Positions 23,334 to 33,238 of a stretch of DNA of 64,000 bases are shown here, in pieces. The stretch is from Sphingobium arseniciresistens (lineage in GTDB: Bacteria; Pseudomonadota; Alphaproteobacteria; Sphingomonadales; Sphingomonadaceae): NCBI GenBank assembly GCA_029167225.1, contig JARFNK010000008.1, positions 161,270-225,269 of the forward strand, in the 5' to 3' direction. Position numbers and translations under genes: made by a program. A model generated the notes under the pieces. It was given only the letters and a program-made list of their open reading frames with translations. It searched no databases and had not been told where the DNA came from. Position 1 is the stretch's first letter, and each line of letters opens with the position of its first letter.

Positions 23334-23481
23334 TGATAGCGCTAACGGTTGCGTGAAACGCAATCGTAATATTCCACAACGCATTTGCAGCATCACACCG
23401 TTTTGAACATAAGGAACAGGCCTTTCAGGCATCCTCTCCTAAAACTTTCAAGGCCGGTCCTGATGGATCGGCCCTTTTTTT
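23334..23481 (+). ncRNA. Candidate small RNA with operator and terminator
   Basis: Between the amidotransferase and truA. TGATAGCGCTAACG (23334-23347) resembles a LacI-type operator and matches 13 of 14 bases of the one at 60435. A possible -10 box TAATAT lies at 23367-23372. No reading frame of note follows; the stretch includes an anti-Shine-Dalgarno-like CCTCTCCT and ends in a strong terminator (23452-23481). A short regulatory RNA is a reasonable guess; it could also be only the operon's 3' end. Confidence 0.35.
23452..23481 (+). terminator. Rho-independent terminator
   Basis: Stem GGCCGGTCC / GGATCGGCC around loop TGAT with one G-T pair, followed by C and seven T (23475-23481). It would end the exopolysaccharide operon or a separate short transcript. 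Confidence 0.85.
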
Positions 23482-23549
23482 GTTCGTGACGAATCGGCTT
23501 TCGCGTGTCCTGTCGATGTGTCGTCACCGGCCAGCGCGTGGCGTTGCGC

Positions 23550-24296
23550 TCAGGCTTCAGGATAGTCCGCACCGACGAAATACAGCCCATCCGGGGGCGC
23601 ATTCAGGCCCAGTGCCGCGCGATCCCGTGCGTCCAATGCGGCTTTCAGGTCGCTGCCCGTCCATTGCCCGGTGCCGACCATGGCGAGGCAGCCCACCATC
23701 GACCGCACCTGATGATGCAGGAAGGAGCGCGCCTCCGCATGGATCGCGATTCGCTCGCCGTCGCGAATCACGTCCAGCCGGTCCAGCGTCTTGTCGGGGC
23801 TTGCCGCCTGGCAATGGGCCGATCGGAAGGTCGTGAAGTCATGCCGCCCGACCAGATGCTGTGCCGCTGCGTGCATCGCGTCGGCGTCCAGCGCCCGTGT
23901 CACGCGCCACGCCAGCCCAAGCTGGGTCGTCAGCGGTGCCCGGCGATTGACGATCCGGTAGACATAGCGCCGCCCCAGGCAGGAAAAGCGCGCATGCCAG
24001 TCATCCGGCACGATGGCGCAATCGAGAATCGCGATGGGGGCAGGGCGCATCAGTGCGTTCATCGCCTCCATAAGCCGAAAAGGCGTGATCGCCTTGTCGA
24101 TGTCGGCATGGGCGCGCATCGCGAGGCCATGGACGCCGGCATCGGTTCGGCCGGCGGCGTGGACGACCGCCTGCTCGCGCGTGACGGCGGCGATGGCCTC
24201 TTCCATAGCCTGCTGGACGCTCGGGCCATGGGCCTGTCGTTGCCAGCCCATGAAAGGGCGGCCGTCAAATTCCACGGTGAAGGCGTAGCGGCTCAT
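23550..24296 (-). CDS. truA: tRNA pseudouridine(38-40) synthase
   Basis: 248 aa, normal length. TruA makes pseudouridine in the anticodon arm. Visible motifs are the catalytic Asp in [10 protein letters not shown], the start [18 protein letters not shown] and [13 protein letters not shown] near the C terminus. It lies 10 bp downstream of fmt on the same strand, so the two are probably co-transcribed. Confidence 0.96.
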   Translation of the reverse strand: MSRYAFTVEFDGRPFMGWQRQAHGPSVQQAMEEAIAAVTREQAVVHAAGRTDAGVHGLAMRAHADIDKAITPFRLMEAMNALMRPAPIAILDCAIVPDDWHARFSCLGRRYVYRIVNRRAPLTTQLGLAWRVTRALDADAMHAAAQHLVGRHDFTTFRSAHCQAASPDKTLDRLDVIRDGERIAIHAEARSFLHHQVRSMVGCLAMVGTGQWTGSDLKAALDARDRAALGLNAPPDGLYFVGADYPEA

Positions 24297-24306
24297 GACC
24301 GGCGCG

Positions 24307-25227
24307 TCATTCGCTGGCTAGGGGCTCGACCATGCTGCCGGCCGGCATGGTAAAGCCGCGCAGCAGTTCGCCCGGGCTCATCGCGCCCTTGCCGGCGCGC
24401 TGGATCAGCGTGGGGCGGATGCTGTGCCGGCCGCAGGCGATCAGCAGGCTGTCGTCCAGCAATGTGCCGGGCGCGCCGCTCGGCTCCTCGACATGGCCGG
24501 CAAGGATACGGAAGCGCTCGCCGCCATAGATGAAATAGGCACCTGGCGCGGGGTTGAACGCACGCACCTGCCGCTCGACGGCATGGGCTTCGTGGCGCCA
24601 GTCGATGCGGCTTTCCGCCTTGTCGATCTTCGCCGCATAGGTGACGCCCTCCTCCGGCTGGGGCACGGGCGGATGCAAAGAGAGGTCGTCGAGCACCTCC
24701 ACCATCAGCGCGGCGCCGGCGTGAGCCAGTTCATCGGTCAATTCGCCGGCGGTCTTGCCTTCGATCGGTGTCACGGCCTTGGCGCGCATCGGCCCGGTAT
24801 CGAGCCCGGCTTCCATGTCCATGATGGTCACGCCGGTCACATTGTCCCCGGCCAGGATGGCGCGCTGGATGGGCGCGGCCCCCCGCCAGCGCGGGAGCAG
24901 CGAGGCATGGATGTTGAGGCAGCCGGAACGCGGCGCATCCAGAACCGCGCGGGGCAGGATGAGGCCATAGGCCGCGACCACCGCGACGTCGGCGTCGAGC
25001 GCCGCGAATGCAGCCCGCACCTCGGCGTCCTTCAAGGAAAGCGGCGTTCGAACCTCGATCCCCATCGCTTCGGCGCGGGCGTGGACGGGGGTAGGCCGCA
25101 GCGCCTTGCCCCGGCCCGCCGGACGCGGCGGCTGGCTGTAGACGGCGACGATCTGGTGCCCGGCCTCCGCCAGCGCCTCAAGGGCGGGGACGGCGAAATC
25201 GGGCGTGCCCATGTAGATGATACGCAT
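24307..25227 (-). CDS. fmt: Methionyl-tRNA formyltransferase
   Basis: 306 aa from ATG 25225-25227, chosen because GGAGGG lies just upstream and the start [16 protein letters not shown] matches the family. It formylates initiator Met-tRNA. Catalytic Asn-His-Asp set: [16 protein letters not shown] and the Asp in DTGP. C-terminal domain from about residue 205 with SRIDWRHEA. Pairs functionally with def, encoded about 3.4 kb away on the other strand. Confidence 0.96.
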   Translation of the reverse strand: MRIIYMGTPDFAVPALEALAEAGHQIVAVYSQPPRPAGRGKALRPTPVHARAEAMGIEVRTPLSLKDAEVRAAFAALDADVAVVAAYGLILPRAVLDAPRSGCLNIHASLLPRWRGAAPIQRAILAGDNVTGVTIMDMEAGLDTGPMRAKAVTPIEGKTAGELTDELAHAGAALMVEVLDDLSLHPPVPQPEEGVTYAAKIDKAESRIDWRHEAHAVERQVRAFNPAPGAYFIYGGERFRILAGHVEEPSGAPGTLLDDSLLIACGRHSIRPTLIQRAGKGAMSPGELLRGFTMPAGSMVEPLASE

Positions 25228-25310
25228 GCCGCCCTCCAAAGCCCCAGATGCGCTCAAGCGCAAGGGCTATTGTACGGAGGTGGCGGAGATAAGCGCGGTC
25301 GGGAGGGCTT

Positions 25311-25478
25311 TCAGGCCGCGCGGGCGAGCGCGATTTCCTCGACGGGAAGGTTCGTGAGGACGGGTGCGGGCGCTGCTACCGTCTTTTGCGATGCATCATT
25401 GGAAAGGCCGGAGACATAGCGCTCGGCAAGAACGACATCGCGGCGATAGGCGAAGTAGAGAGAGATCAGCGAAAACAT
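25311..25478 (-). CDS. 55-aa small protein, unknown
   Basis: Frame read directly from the minus strand: it begins MFSLISLYFAYRRDVVLAER, continues YVSGLSNDAS and ends NLPVEEIALARAA. A short hydrophobic start followed by a basic/acidic helix suggests a membrane-associated small protein. Upstream on the minus strand are GAGGCT as a weak ribosome binding site and an AT-rich TTTAATATT that could serve as a -10. It ends 84 bp before the fmt start, with a different likely promoter from recR. No family recognised. Confidence 0.5.
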   Translation of the reverse strand: MFSLISLYFAYRRDVVLAERYVSGLSNDASQKTVAAPAPVLTNLPVEEIALARAA

Positions 25479-25686
25479 GGTACAGCCTCAATATTAAATC
25501 ATGCTTGGACTTGCTGCACTGCAGCATCATCGCCCATGTGGTCCCACGGCGCGGTTTCCGCAAATGCAATGATGCCGCTTTCGATTGCAGAAAACGACAT
25601 CGGGATTCTCTAGGTGGCCATCGCAGTCCTGGCCTTGGTCCGGCGGCTATTGTGCAAGGCGGACCCGACGCCTTATGTGTCGCGGC

Positions 25687-26283
25687 ATGGCATCGCCCGA
25701 AATCGACGCGCTCACTCAGGCGCTTTCCCGCCTGCCGGGGCTTGGTCCCCGCTCGGCCCGCCGTGCCGTGCTGCATCTGCTGAAGAAGCGCGAAGCGGCG
25801 ATGGAACCGCTGCTTCGCGCGCTGGAGGCGGTGAATGAGCGGCTGGAGACCTGCAACCTGTGCGGCAATGTCGACACCACCAACCCCTGCGCCATCTGCG
25901 TGGATACCCGGCGCGATGCCCGCGCGCTGTGCGTGGTGGAGGATGTGTCGGACCTCTGGGCGCTGGACAAGTCCCGCCTGTTCCCCGGCCGCTTCCATGT
26001 GCTGGGCGGGCGGCTTTCCGCGCTCGATGGCGTGCGCCCCGAAGACCTCTCCATCGATTCGCTGATCGGCCGGGTGGCGGCGGGTGGGATCGATGAGGTC
26101 GTGCTGGCCATGAATGCGACACTGGAAGGGCAGACGACCGCCCATTATATCGCTGAGCGGCTGGAAAACTTCCCGATCCGGCTGACCCAGCTGGCCCATG
26201 GCCTGCCGGTCGGCGGCGAACTGGACTATCTGGACGAGGGTACGCTGGCACAGGCGTTAAGGGCCCGGCGACCCGTGGGGTAG
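25687..26283 (+). CDS. recR: Recombination mediator RecR
   Basis: 198 aa, the usual length, from ATG 25687 ([20 protein letters not shown]); an upstream in-frame start at 25585 is rejected. HhH motif at [18 protein letters not shown], four-cysteine zinc finger [16 protein letters not shown], Toprim domain with [11 protein letters not shown] and [11 protein letters not shown], and C-terminal Walker-like [19 protein letters not shown]. It helps load RecA at gaps with RecF/RecO. Confidence 0.96.
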   Translation: MASPEIDALTQALSRLPGLGPRSARRAVLHLLKKREAAMEPLLRALEAVNERLETCNLCGNVDTTNPCAICVDTRRDARALCVVEDVSDLWALDKSRLFPGRFHVLGGRLSALDGVRPEDLSIDSLIGRVAAGGIDEVVLAMNATLEGQTTAHYIAERLENFPIRLTQLAHGLPVGGELDYLDEGTLAQALRARRPVG

Positions 26284-26335
26284 GGTGGCGGCGAGGAATG
26301 CGGACGGCGCGCGTGTCGCAGGCCGATTACAGCGG

Positions 26336-28288
26336 TTATGCGGCGGCATGTTCCCGTCGTTCGAGACGGGCCTCGGCGACCTTGCTGCGAAGCATGCGAT
26401 CGCTCGCGATGATCGTCCGGTCACGCCCCTGTCGTTTTGCCCTATATAGCGCTGCATCGGCCGCGGTGACGAGGCTTTCCAGATCCTGCCCGGGTGAGCA
26501 GCGCGTCAATCCTGCGCTGAAGCTGATATGCAGGTCGTTGCCCGCCGATGTCCTTGCCTGCGCCATCACTTCGCGCAGCTTCGCCAGCGTCGCGATCGCG
26601 GATGCGAGGGATGTGCTCGGGAAGATGATGAGAAATTCTTCCCCACCCCATCGCGCAATGATGTCCGTTTTCCGCAAGACGTCGCGCGCAGTGTCCGCGA
26701 AGCAGCGCAGCACCTCGTCGCCGACGCCATGCCCATAGGTATCGTTGATCCGCTTGAAATGATCGAGATCCAGCAGCGCGAGGATGAGGGGCACGCCATC
26801 CATGGCCGGGGCGGAGATCAGGGGTGTAGCCAGGGTGATCGCCGATCGCCGGTTGATGAGGCCGGTGAGCGTATCGGTGTTCGCGATCCGGGTCAGCTTC
26901 CTGCGATGCACAATGCCCATGATGACGATGATGAAAAGCAGGTTGAATGCGATGGCGCCGGACAGCCACAGGACGGTGTACCGGCGGTTTTGTTCCTGCT
27001 CCCGTTCACCGGCAAAATGCAGTTCGCGGGCCAGCGCCCGGTTTTTCGATATGGCCTTGTCCGCCTCGAAGCGTGCTCGGAGCACGGCGCTGCGCTTCGT
27101 CTGTTCGGTCTTCTCGCGATTGCCGGTCAGCCGCACATAGTCGGCAAGGTCGGTGTAGGCGGCGGCGGTGTTGCCCAGTTGTCTGTTGGCCTCCGCGCGC
27201 AGCTTGTAGGCCTGCACGGTGGAAACCGACGCTGGACTGGCATAGCCGCTGGAAAGGATGTGATTGAGGCGCGACAGGGATATTGCCGGTTGCCGGCGGG
27301 TGAGGGCGATCCGCGCGAGCAGCAGGCTCGCATCCCCCGCGGCTTCCTCGTCATGATGGCGCTGAAACATCGCCTCTGCGCGCCGGCAGAGGCCTTCTGC
27401 CTTGCTTGTCTTCCGCAGTTCGACAAGGGCTTCGCAGATGAGCATGTCCACGAAGGCTGAACCGACCGGATCGTCGGTTGCCGCGCCAAGTGTCCGTACT
27501 TTCTCGAAGTCTGCGATCGCTGCGCGATATTCGCCCTTGTCGACCAGGAAGCGGCCTCGAAAGAACAAATCTGTTGCCAGGCTGTAATCCTGCTCCATGC
27601 GCCTGTGCTGGTCGGCGACCTCGTTGATGAGGGATATCGCCTGCGAATAGTCGCCCGCCCAGCCCATCAGGCGCGCCAGTTGGTCGGCAACAAGAATATG
27701 CTGGCGATGAAAGCGGGGTGTCGCGCTGGCGCGATAGGCTTCGGTCAGGTTGATGATCGCCATGTCTGGTACATCCTGCATCCGCTGCATTTCGCCCAGC
27801 ACCATCTGCAAGCATATGTCGGCGGCGGTTCCCTTTTTCTGCAGCTGCCTTGCCGCCAGGATGAGCGGCATGGTTTCCCTGATTTCATTCTCGCGAGAGC
27901 CATTGCCGGCATATCGCACCAGCAATTCGACGTAGAGGGGGGATGCCTTGTCCCTCGTCTGCCTTAACCCGTCCAGCGCCACGCGCCGCGAATCCGCCGC
28001 TTGGGATAGAATGTCATAGGCTTCGGCACGCACCGCCTGGCGCCAGCCGGCCTTGCTCCAGTTCGTTACGCGACCGACGCGATCATGCGCTGTTTCGGCG
28101 AGTGCAGCAGTCGGATTTTTATTGGCGAGATCCGTCAGGCGCTCGATCTCTGCATCCGGCGCGGGCATGCACCCCGCCCGCGCGACCTCTGGGCCCAGAC
28201 AGGCGATGAAAGCCGACAGGGCCAGGGCGGTCAGCAGGAAATGCCTCCCCCAACCCGCAACTTTCAAAGAGGAACGCCGTGTTTGCAT
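26336..28288 (-). CDS. Membrane-bound diguanylate cyclase with TPR-like sensor
   Basis: 650 aa. Signal peptide (HFLLTALALSAFIACLGPEVARA), then about 360 residues of helical TPR-like repeats predicted in the periplasm, a TM helix near 440-460 (LSGAIAFNLLFIIVIMGIVH) and a C-terminal GGDEF domain. The active site is intact (RWGGEEFLIIF) and a product-inhibition RxxD (RKTD) stands five residues before it. It should make cyclic di-GMP in response to a periplasmic cue; a link to exopolysaccharide or biofilm is possible but not shown. Confidence 0.9.
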   Translation of the reverse strand: MQTRRSSLKVAGWGRHFLLTALALSAFIACLGPEVARAGCMPAPDAEIERLTDLANKNPTAALAETAHDRVGRVTNWSKAGWRQAVRAEAYDILSQAADSRRVALDGLRQTRDKASPLYVELLVRYAGNGSRENEIRETMPLILAARQLQKKGTAADICLQMVLGEMQRMQDVPDMAIINLTEAYRASATPRFHRQHILVADQLARLMGWAGDYSQAISLINEVADQHRRMEQDYSLATDLFFRGRFLVDKGEYRAAIADFEKVRTLGAATDDPVGSAFVDMLICEALVELRKTSKAEGLCRRAEAMFQRHHDEEAAGDASLLLARIALTRRQPAISLSRLNHILSSGYASPASVSTVQAYKLRAEANRQLGNTAAAYTDLADYVRLTGNREKTEQTKRSAVLRARFEADKAISKNRALARELHFAGEREQEQNRRYTVLWLSGAIAFNLLFIIVIMGIVHRRKLTRIANTDTLTGLINRRSAITLATPLISAPAMDGVPLILALLDLDHFKRINDTYGHGVGDEVLRCFADTARDVLRKTDIIARWGGEEFLIIFPSTSLASAIATLAKLREVMAQARTSAGNDLHISFSAGLTRCSPGQDLESLVTAADAALYRAKRQGRDRTIIASDRMLRSKVAEARLERREHAAA

Positions 28289-28657
28289 GGTCTGCCCAGA
28301 AGTTTACGCGGATTCGGTCTAGCCGCGCGGGAGATAAATTAGCGTAAACTTCGAACCTGGATGTCTGGGGCCGAGTTCCTGCTGTAATATGTCCCGCCAC
28401 TTCAGGGGGGATGGAGCGCTGTCCTTTTGTTTTCCTTTGCAAAAATCGGTCAGGCCAATGGCGCACGCATGCGTTTTCCTTATCGTCTCCGAAAAGCGGG
28501 AAAATTCGGTGGTCAAATTACTGATGCGCCATCGTAATCGCTATGCTGTTGTCTTGCCTTCCTGTTGGTGCCAATATCGGGAGAGAAAAAGGAACAAAGC
28601 GCGCCCGCTCATCGCGTGCCGCTTGATATTCTGCGCGTCTCCTCATATTTTGCCTGG
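28289..28657. other. Intergenic between GGDEF gene and def
   Basis: 369 bp of divergent upstream sequence. It is less GC-rich than its surroundings and must hold promoters for both genes. Short frames on both strands here have no ribosome binding site or protein-like composition. I see no repeats or RNA gene. Confidence 0.4.
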
Positions 28658-29182
28658 ATGGCCATTCTTCCGATCCTTGAAACGCCGGACCCCCGGCTGC
28701 GCACCATCTCGACGCCTGTCGAGGCGATTGACGATGAGCTGCAGAAGCTGATCGATGACATGTTCGACACCATGTATGACGCGCCGGGCATCGGTCTTGC
28801 CGCGATCCAGGTGGGCGTGCCCAAGCGCGTACTGGTCATCGACCTGCAGGAGCCGGAGGAAGAAGAGGGACCGGCGGTGAAGAAGCCGATGGTCTTCATC
28901 AACCCGCAGATCCTGGAAGGATCGCAGGACATGTCGGTCTATAATGAAGGCTGCCTGTCCGTCCCCGAGCAATATGCCGAGGTGGAGCGCCCCGCCAGCA
29001 TCCGCGCAAGCTGGATGGACCGCGATGGCCGCATCCGCGAGGAACGGCTGGAGGGCCTGCTCGCGACCTGCCTGCAGCATGAGATGGATCATCTGGAGGG
29101 CATCCTCTTCATTGATCACCTCTCGCGCCTGAAGCGCGAAATGCTGATCAAGAAGCTGAACAAGGCGCGCAAGGCCGCCTGA
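28658..29182 (+). CDS. def: Peptide deformylase
   Basis: 174 aa from ATG 28658 ([15 protein letters not shown]). Metal-dependent removal of the N-formyl group from new proteins. All three motifs are present: [10 protein letters not shown] (motif 1), EGCLSVP with the metal-binding Cys (motif 2) and QHEMDHLEG with HExxH (motif 3). An upstream in-frame start at 28565 gives an atypical extension and is rejected. Confidence 0.97.
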   Translation: MAILPILETPDPRLRTISTPVEAIDDELQKLIDDMFDTMYDAPGIGLAAIQVGVPKRVLVIDLQEPEEEEGPAVKKPMVFINPQILEGSQDMSVYNEGCLSVPEQYAEVERPASIRASWMDRDGRIREERLEGLLATCLQHEMDHLEGILFIDHLSRLKREMLIKKLNKARKAA

Positions 29183-29352
29183 TCCGGCGCTCATCCGGGC
29201 CCGATCCGCTATTACGCCGATATCGACCGGCGGGGCGGGTTCCCGTTCCGGCTGATCTGCCTTTCCCGTTACATGGCTGTCCGGCGTCTCTTGCCAGCCT
29301 ATGGCGAGCCCGGTAAGTTCTCATTTCGTTCCTGTATTTGAGAGCTTGCCCC

Positions 29353-30792
29353 ATGGATGCCGTTGCCCTGATTCTCGTCATTGTCGCGCTGATAGCGGGG
29401 CTGGTCGCCGGCTGGGGGCTGGGTGGCAGGCCGCTCGCCGGGATGCGCCGTGAACGTGACGATGTCAGCGCCCGGCTCTTGACGGTGGAGGAACAGCGCA
29501 ACGCCGCCCTGCGCGATCTGGTGGTGGAGCAGGAGCGGGCACGACAGGCCGTATCGCTTGCCCAGACATTGCCGGGCATACAGGCGGAGCGGGAAGCGGC
29601 GCTGCGCGATCTGGCGGCGCTGCGGTCAGACCAGCAGGCGCGCACCGAATCCTTCGAGGCGCAGATCCGCACGCTGATGGAGGCCAAGGAACAGCTGTCC
29701 GCGCAATTTGCCGAGCTGGCCCAAAAGGTGCTCGCCGAAGCGCAGGGGCAGTTCCTCAAGCGCGCCGACGAGCGTTTCCACCAGGCCAATGAAAAGAGCG
29801 AGGCGCAGCTCAAGATCCTGCTCCAGCCGGTCGAAACCACGCTCAAGCGCTATGAGGAGGGACTCGGCCGGGTCGAGAAGGAGCGGGTGGACAGCTATGC
29901 GTCGCTGCGCGAGGCGGTGGAGCAGGTCCGCACCGGGCAGGGGCAGGTGCGCGACGAGACCGCGCGGCTGGTCAACGCCCTGCGCTCCAGCCCCAAGGCC
30001 CGCGGGCGCTGGGGCGAACAGTCATTGCGCAACGTACTGGAACAGGCCGGGCTCAGCCCCCATGCCGATTTTCGCAGCGAAGTGTCGGTCGATACCGAGG
30101 ATGGCCGCCTGCGCCCCGACGTGATCGTCAACCTGCCGGGCGGGCGCGAACTCATCATCGACGCCAAATGCTCGCTCAACGCCTATCTGGACGCGACGGA
30201 CGAGGTCGACGAGGCGCTGCGGGCGGGGCATCTGAAGGCGCACGCCGCCTCCATCCGCCTGCACGCGCAGCAACTGGGCGCCAAGGATTACTGGGCGCGC
30301 TTCGGCAAGGCGGCGGACTATGTCATCATGTACATCCCCGGCGAGCATTTTCTTTCCGCCGCGCTGGAGCAGGACGAGGGGCTGTGGGACTGGGCGTTCG
30401 AGCGCCGCGTGCTGCTGGCCACCCCCACCAACCTCGTCGCCATCGCCCGCACCGTCGCGGCAGTCTGGCGGCAGGAAAAAATGGCCGAGGAAGCCAAGCG
30501 CATCGGCCATTTGGGCAAGGAGCTGTACGAGCGGCTGGCGGTGGCCTCCGGTGCGCTCAAGAAGCTCGGCAACCGTCTGAACGGCGCGGTGGGCGATTAC
30601 AACGCCTTCGCCGCCAGCTTCGAATCGCGCGTGCTGGTGACGGGCCGCAAGTTCCGCGATCTCAACATCGAAACCGCCGACCGCGAGTTGGAAATGCTCG
30701 AACCGATCGAAGCACTGGCGCGCGATCCGGGATCGCCCGAGGCGCTGCGCGGAGTGGACGAGGCGCGGATGCTGTCGGATGCGGCGGAGTAG
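29353..30792 (+). CDS. rmuC: DNA recombination protein RmuC
   Basis: 479 aa from ATG 29353. N-terminal membrane anchor (VALILVIVALIAGLVAGWGLG), a coiled coil to about residue 190, then the RmuC nuclease-like domain: NALRSSPKARGRWGEQSLRN, LRPDVIVNLPGGRELIIDAK with the PD-(D/E)xK-type Asp and Lys, and YVIMYIPGEHFL. RmuC limits inversion at short repeats. Immediately follows def in the same direction with 170 bp between. Confidence 0.93.
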   Translation: MDAVALILVIVALIAGLVAGWGLGGRPLAGMRRERDDVSARLLTVEEQRNAALRDLVVEQERARQAVSLAQTLPGIQAEREAALRDLAALRSDQQARTESFEAQIRTLMEAKEQLSAQFAELAQKVLAEAQGQFLKRADERFHQANEKSEAQLKILLQPVETTLKRYEEGLGRVEKERVDSYASLREAVEQVRTGQGQVRDETARLVNALRSSPKARGRWGEQSLRNVLEQAGLSPHADFRSEVSVDTEDGRLRPDVIVNLPGGRELIIDAKCSLNAYLDATDEVDEALRAGHLKAHAASIRLHAQQLGAKDYWARFGKAADYVIMYIPGEHFLSAALEQDEGLWDWAFERRVLLATPTNLVAIARTVAAVWRQEKMAEEAKRIGHLGKELYERLAVASGALKKLGNRLNGAVGDYNAFAASFESRVLVTGRKFRDLNIETADRELEMLEPIEALARDPGSPEALRGVDEARMLSDAAE

Positions 30793-31588
30793 GGGCGGGA
30801 AGAGATTCCCGTGAGGCGTTGCCCATACGAGGCGTGACGTTGCGATCCTCGCCCGCCCATTGATGGTAGCAGCCTGGGGGCTGACACGATTTGGCCCGCT
30901 CTACACATATCGCAGTACGACGCGCCATCAGTGTTGAGTGCTACCTCATTCGGTGCCTTGATCATATCAAGGCATACCACTCGCCATTCGGCACGGTCTG
31001 GGTGCGGTGCAAGTGCATGAAAAAGGCTTTGGGCAGGCTGGTCGGGCATCGTCCGCATATTCAAAGTCATGCCTTTGAACGCTGCCTCGGAACAACATGC
31101 GCGCGCCTCGGTAAGCTTGGCCCCGTGCGAGGGATCGGGGCTGGCGGCAATCACCTGGCGCGCTTTTTTCGCCCGCCGGCGAGACCGGTGTCGGATAAGG
31201 CGCCCAGGGACAGCGTGCGCAACTGCATTTGCGCGCACGGCGGGGCGGACAACGCCCTCATCCCCGCTGGCATGCTTCCGCGCCAAGGATCGCGCTGATG
31301 ACGCTTAACCTGGCAATTTGGGTAGAGCCCGCATTGGCAGGTTAAGGCTGGATCTCGTGCCCATCCACGAACATGGCATGCCGATCAACGTCGATGAGCC
31401 TTGATTCATGACCCGATCGTGCGCCTCGTCTGGCGCCCGTACGATGCGAAGCGGCCCACCGATGACATTGTTGGACTGTCACTATCTTGTCCGGGCGGTT
31501 TAACGAGGCAAGTCATCGCGGGATCGTCCCTCGCCTCGAAATTCTGCCCCGTGGACGCCCGGACCTTTTCCCCTGGTCTTTGCCCGCG
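30793..31588. other. 800-bp gap with no supported gene
   Basis: Several frames of 60-230 codons are open on both strands, but they overlap each other, carry no domain I know and lack ribosome binding sites. A 9-bp inverted repeat, CTTAACCTG (31304-31312) and CAGGTTAAG (31338-31346), is the only clear structure. The stretch may be decayed coding sequence at the edge of the hydrolase island. Confidence 0.4.
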
Positions 31589-33238
31589 CTAGCTTCTCAG
31601 CGAGGTCCATAGCTCGCGTTCGGCCCTGTTGGGGTCGTTCACTACCCGGCTGTCGAGCCCCAGGATCATGGTAGACCGATTGACCGTATCATAGGCCGGC
31701 CAGTCTGGAAGTCCCTTCGCCGCAGGCGTGCCGGTATGTGCAAAGCTAGTCCAGGCCTGGTTGCAGGTCTTGGCCAGGGCCAAGGCTTGCGGGCTGCGGT
31801 CGGTCATCTTGTCCATGGCGGCCACGGTGTCGAAAACGAAGGGCAGTTCCATGGTGTGCGGCGTGCCCAGCTTGCCGCCGGCCACAGGCGTTTCATAGGT
31901 GAACAGATAGGAGTAGACCGGTGCATGGCGCTTGGCATATTTGCGCTCGGCCATGGTGATTCCGCTGATCCAGTGGCCCCGTGCCGTCTCGATGATGTTG
32001 AGAAGCTCCGCCGGGCTGCGGTTCGGATAGATCGCCTTATAGGCCGTGATGACCTTGTCGGCCTGCGCACCGACGGCGCCGGTGACCCGCTCTTTCAACT
32101 GTGCATCGGTCAGCGTGCGGTTCCAGACGTCCGGGATGATCGCCGTGAAGAGCGCGGCCTCGTCCTTATTCGACCCGACCATCACCGGTACGTCGTCCGA
32201 CACGTCGGGGGCTGTGGGATCATAGGGATGACTGGGCAGAACATGCCTATCCACCACCGGCCATAACGCGGGATGAGCGTTGCTGGCGCCATAGGTGGCC
32301 GCCGCTGGCGCCATGGCCGCCGCCAGCCGGGCGTAGGGCATGGTATGAAGCTCGCTGAGCCGTTCCCTGGGCAGGCCCAATATCTTGAGATAGGTCTCGG
32401 TGTAAGCGTTGGCGTCCTCGCGCGACACCATCCTTACAAGCGCCCGCCCGCTTTCGATGATGGCCTTGTGGAACAGTCCCTTGGCGCCGGGCATCGCAAG
32501 CAGGGTTCCCACCTTTCCCGCCCCGCCGGACTCGCCAAAGATCGTTACGTTGGACGGATCGCCGCCGAACCTTTCGATATTGTCGCGCACCCATTGCAGG
32601 GATGCCACGAGGTCAAGCTGCCCGGGATTGCCCGAATTCGCATATTTCTCACCGCCAACGTCGCCCAGCCATAGGTACCCTAGAACATTCAGGCGGTGGT
32701 TGACGGTAACCATCACGACGTCGCCATTCAGCGCGGAATTCGTACCGTCATAGAGCGGCGAGTTGGGTGACATGGCCTCGAAACCACCGCCATGGAACCA
32801 TACCATCACCGGGCGCTTTCGACCGTCGGCCAAGCCGCGGGTCCACACGTTCAGCGTCAGGCAATTCTCGTTCATCTCCACCGGCGCGCAGTAGGACATC
32901 TGGTTCATGAAGTCCCGTGTCGGCCACGCCTCGAAATTCGGAAGCACCTGCGGGCTCATGCCTTTAAACAGGGTGGCGTCGCGTTCTCCTGCCCATGGGG
33001 TCGGCTTGGGAGGCGGCATCCAACGATTTACGCCGCCCGTGTCGCCTCCGTAGGGCACGCCCAGAAAGTGCATCACGCCGTTGGCCAAGCCTCCGCGGAC
33101 CTTGCCGGCCGTTGTCTCTACGACCGGCCCAGTTGACGCGTTGGCCCATGCGGGAAGCCACGCCGTAAAAGCCGCGGAGCCGCCGGCTCCTGCCGCACGA
33201 AGGATGGCGCGGCGGCTTAGTCGGGTGGAATTGAACAT
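31589..33238 (-). CDS. Secreted type-B carboxylesterase
   Basis: 549 aa. Tat-like signal: SRRAIL at residues 8-13 and a cleavable region ending AWANA. Carboxylesterase B fold with oxyanion loop HGGG (149-152), nucleophile Ser237 in FGESGGAGK, acid in GSNKDEAALF and His in GTPHTMELPF. Hydrolyses carboxylic esters in the periplasm; the real substrate is unknown. First of four alpha/beta hydrolases within 7 kb. Confidence 0.92.
   Translation of the reverse strand: MFNSTRLSRRAILRAAGAGGSAAFTAWLPAWANASTGPVVETTAGKVRGGLANGVMHFLGVPYGGDTGGVNRWMPPPKPTPWAGERDATLFKGMSPQVLPNFEAWPTRDFMNQMSYCAPVEMNENCLTLNVWTRGLADGRKRPVMVWFHGGGFEAMSPNSPLYDGTNSALNGDVVMVTVNHRLNVLGYLWLGDVGGEKYANSGNPGQLDLVASLQWVRDNIERFGGDPSNVTIFGESGGAGKVGTLLAMPGAKGLFHKAIIESGRALVRMVSREDANAYTETYLKILGLPRERLSELHTMPYARLAAAMAPAAATYGASNAHPALWPVVDRHVLPSHPYDPTAPDVSDDVPVMVGSNKDEAALFTAIIPDVWNRTLTDAQLKERVTGAVGAQADKVITAYKAIYPNRSPAELLNIIETARGHWISGITMAERKYAKRHAPVYSYLFTYETPVAGGKLGTPHTMELPFVFDTVAAMDKMTDRSPQALALAKTCNQAWTSFAHTGTPAAKGLPDWPAYDTVNRSTMILGLDSRVVNDPNRAERELWTSLRS

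Noticed and set aside
30597-31298. Overlapping frames on both strands downstream of rmuC
   Set aside because: They overlap the rmuC 3' end or each other, lack ribosome binding sites and show no recognisable domain.
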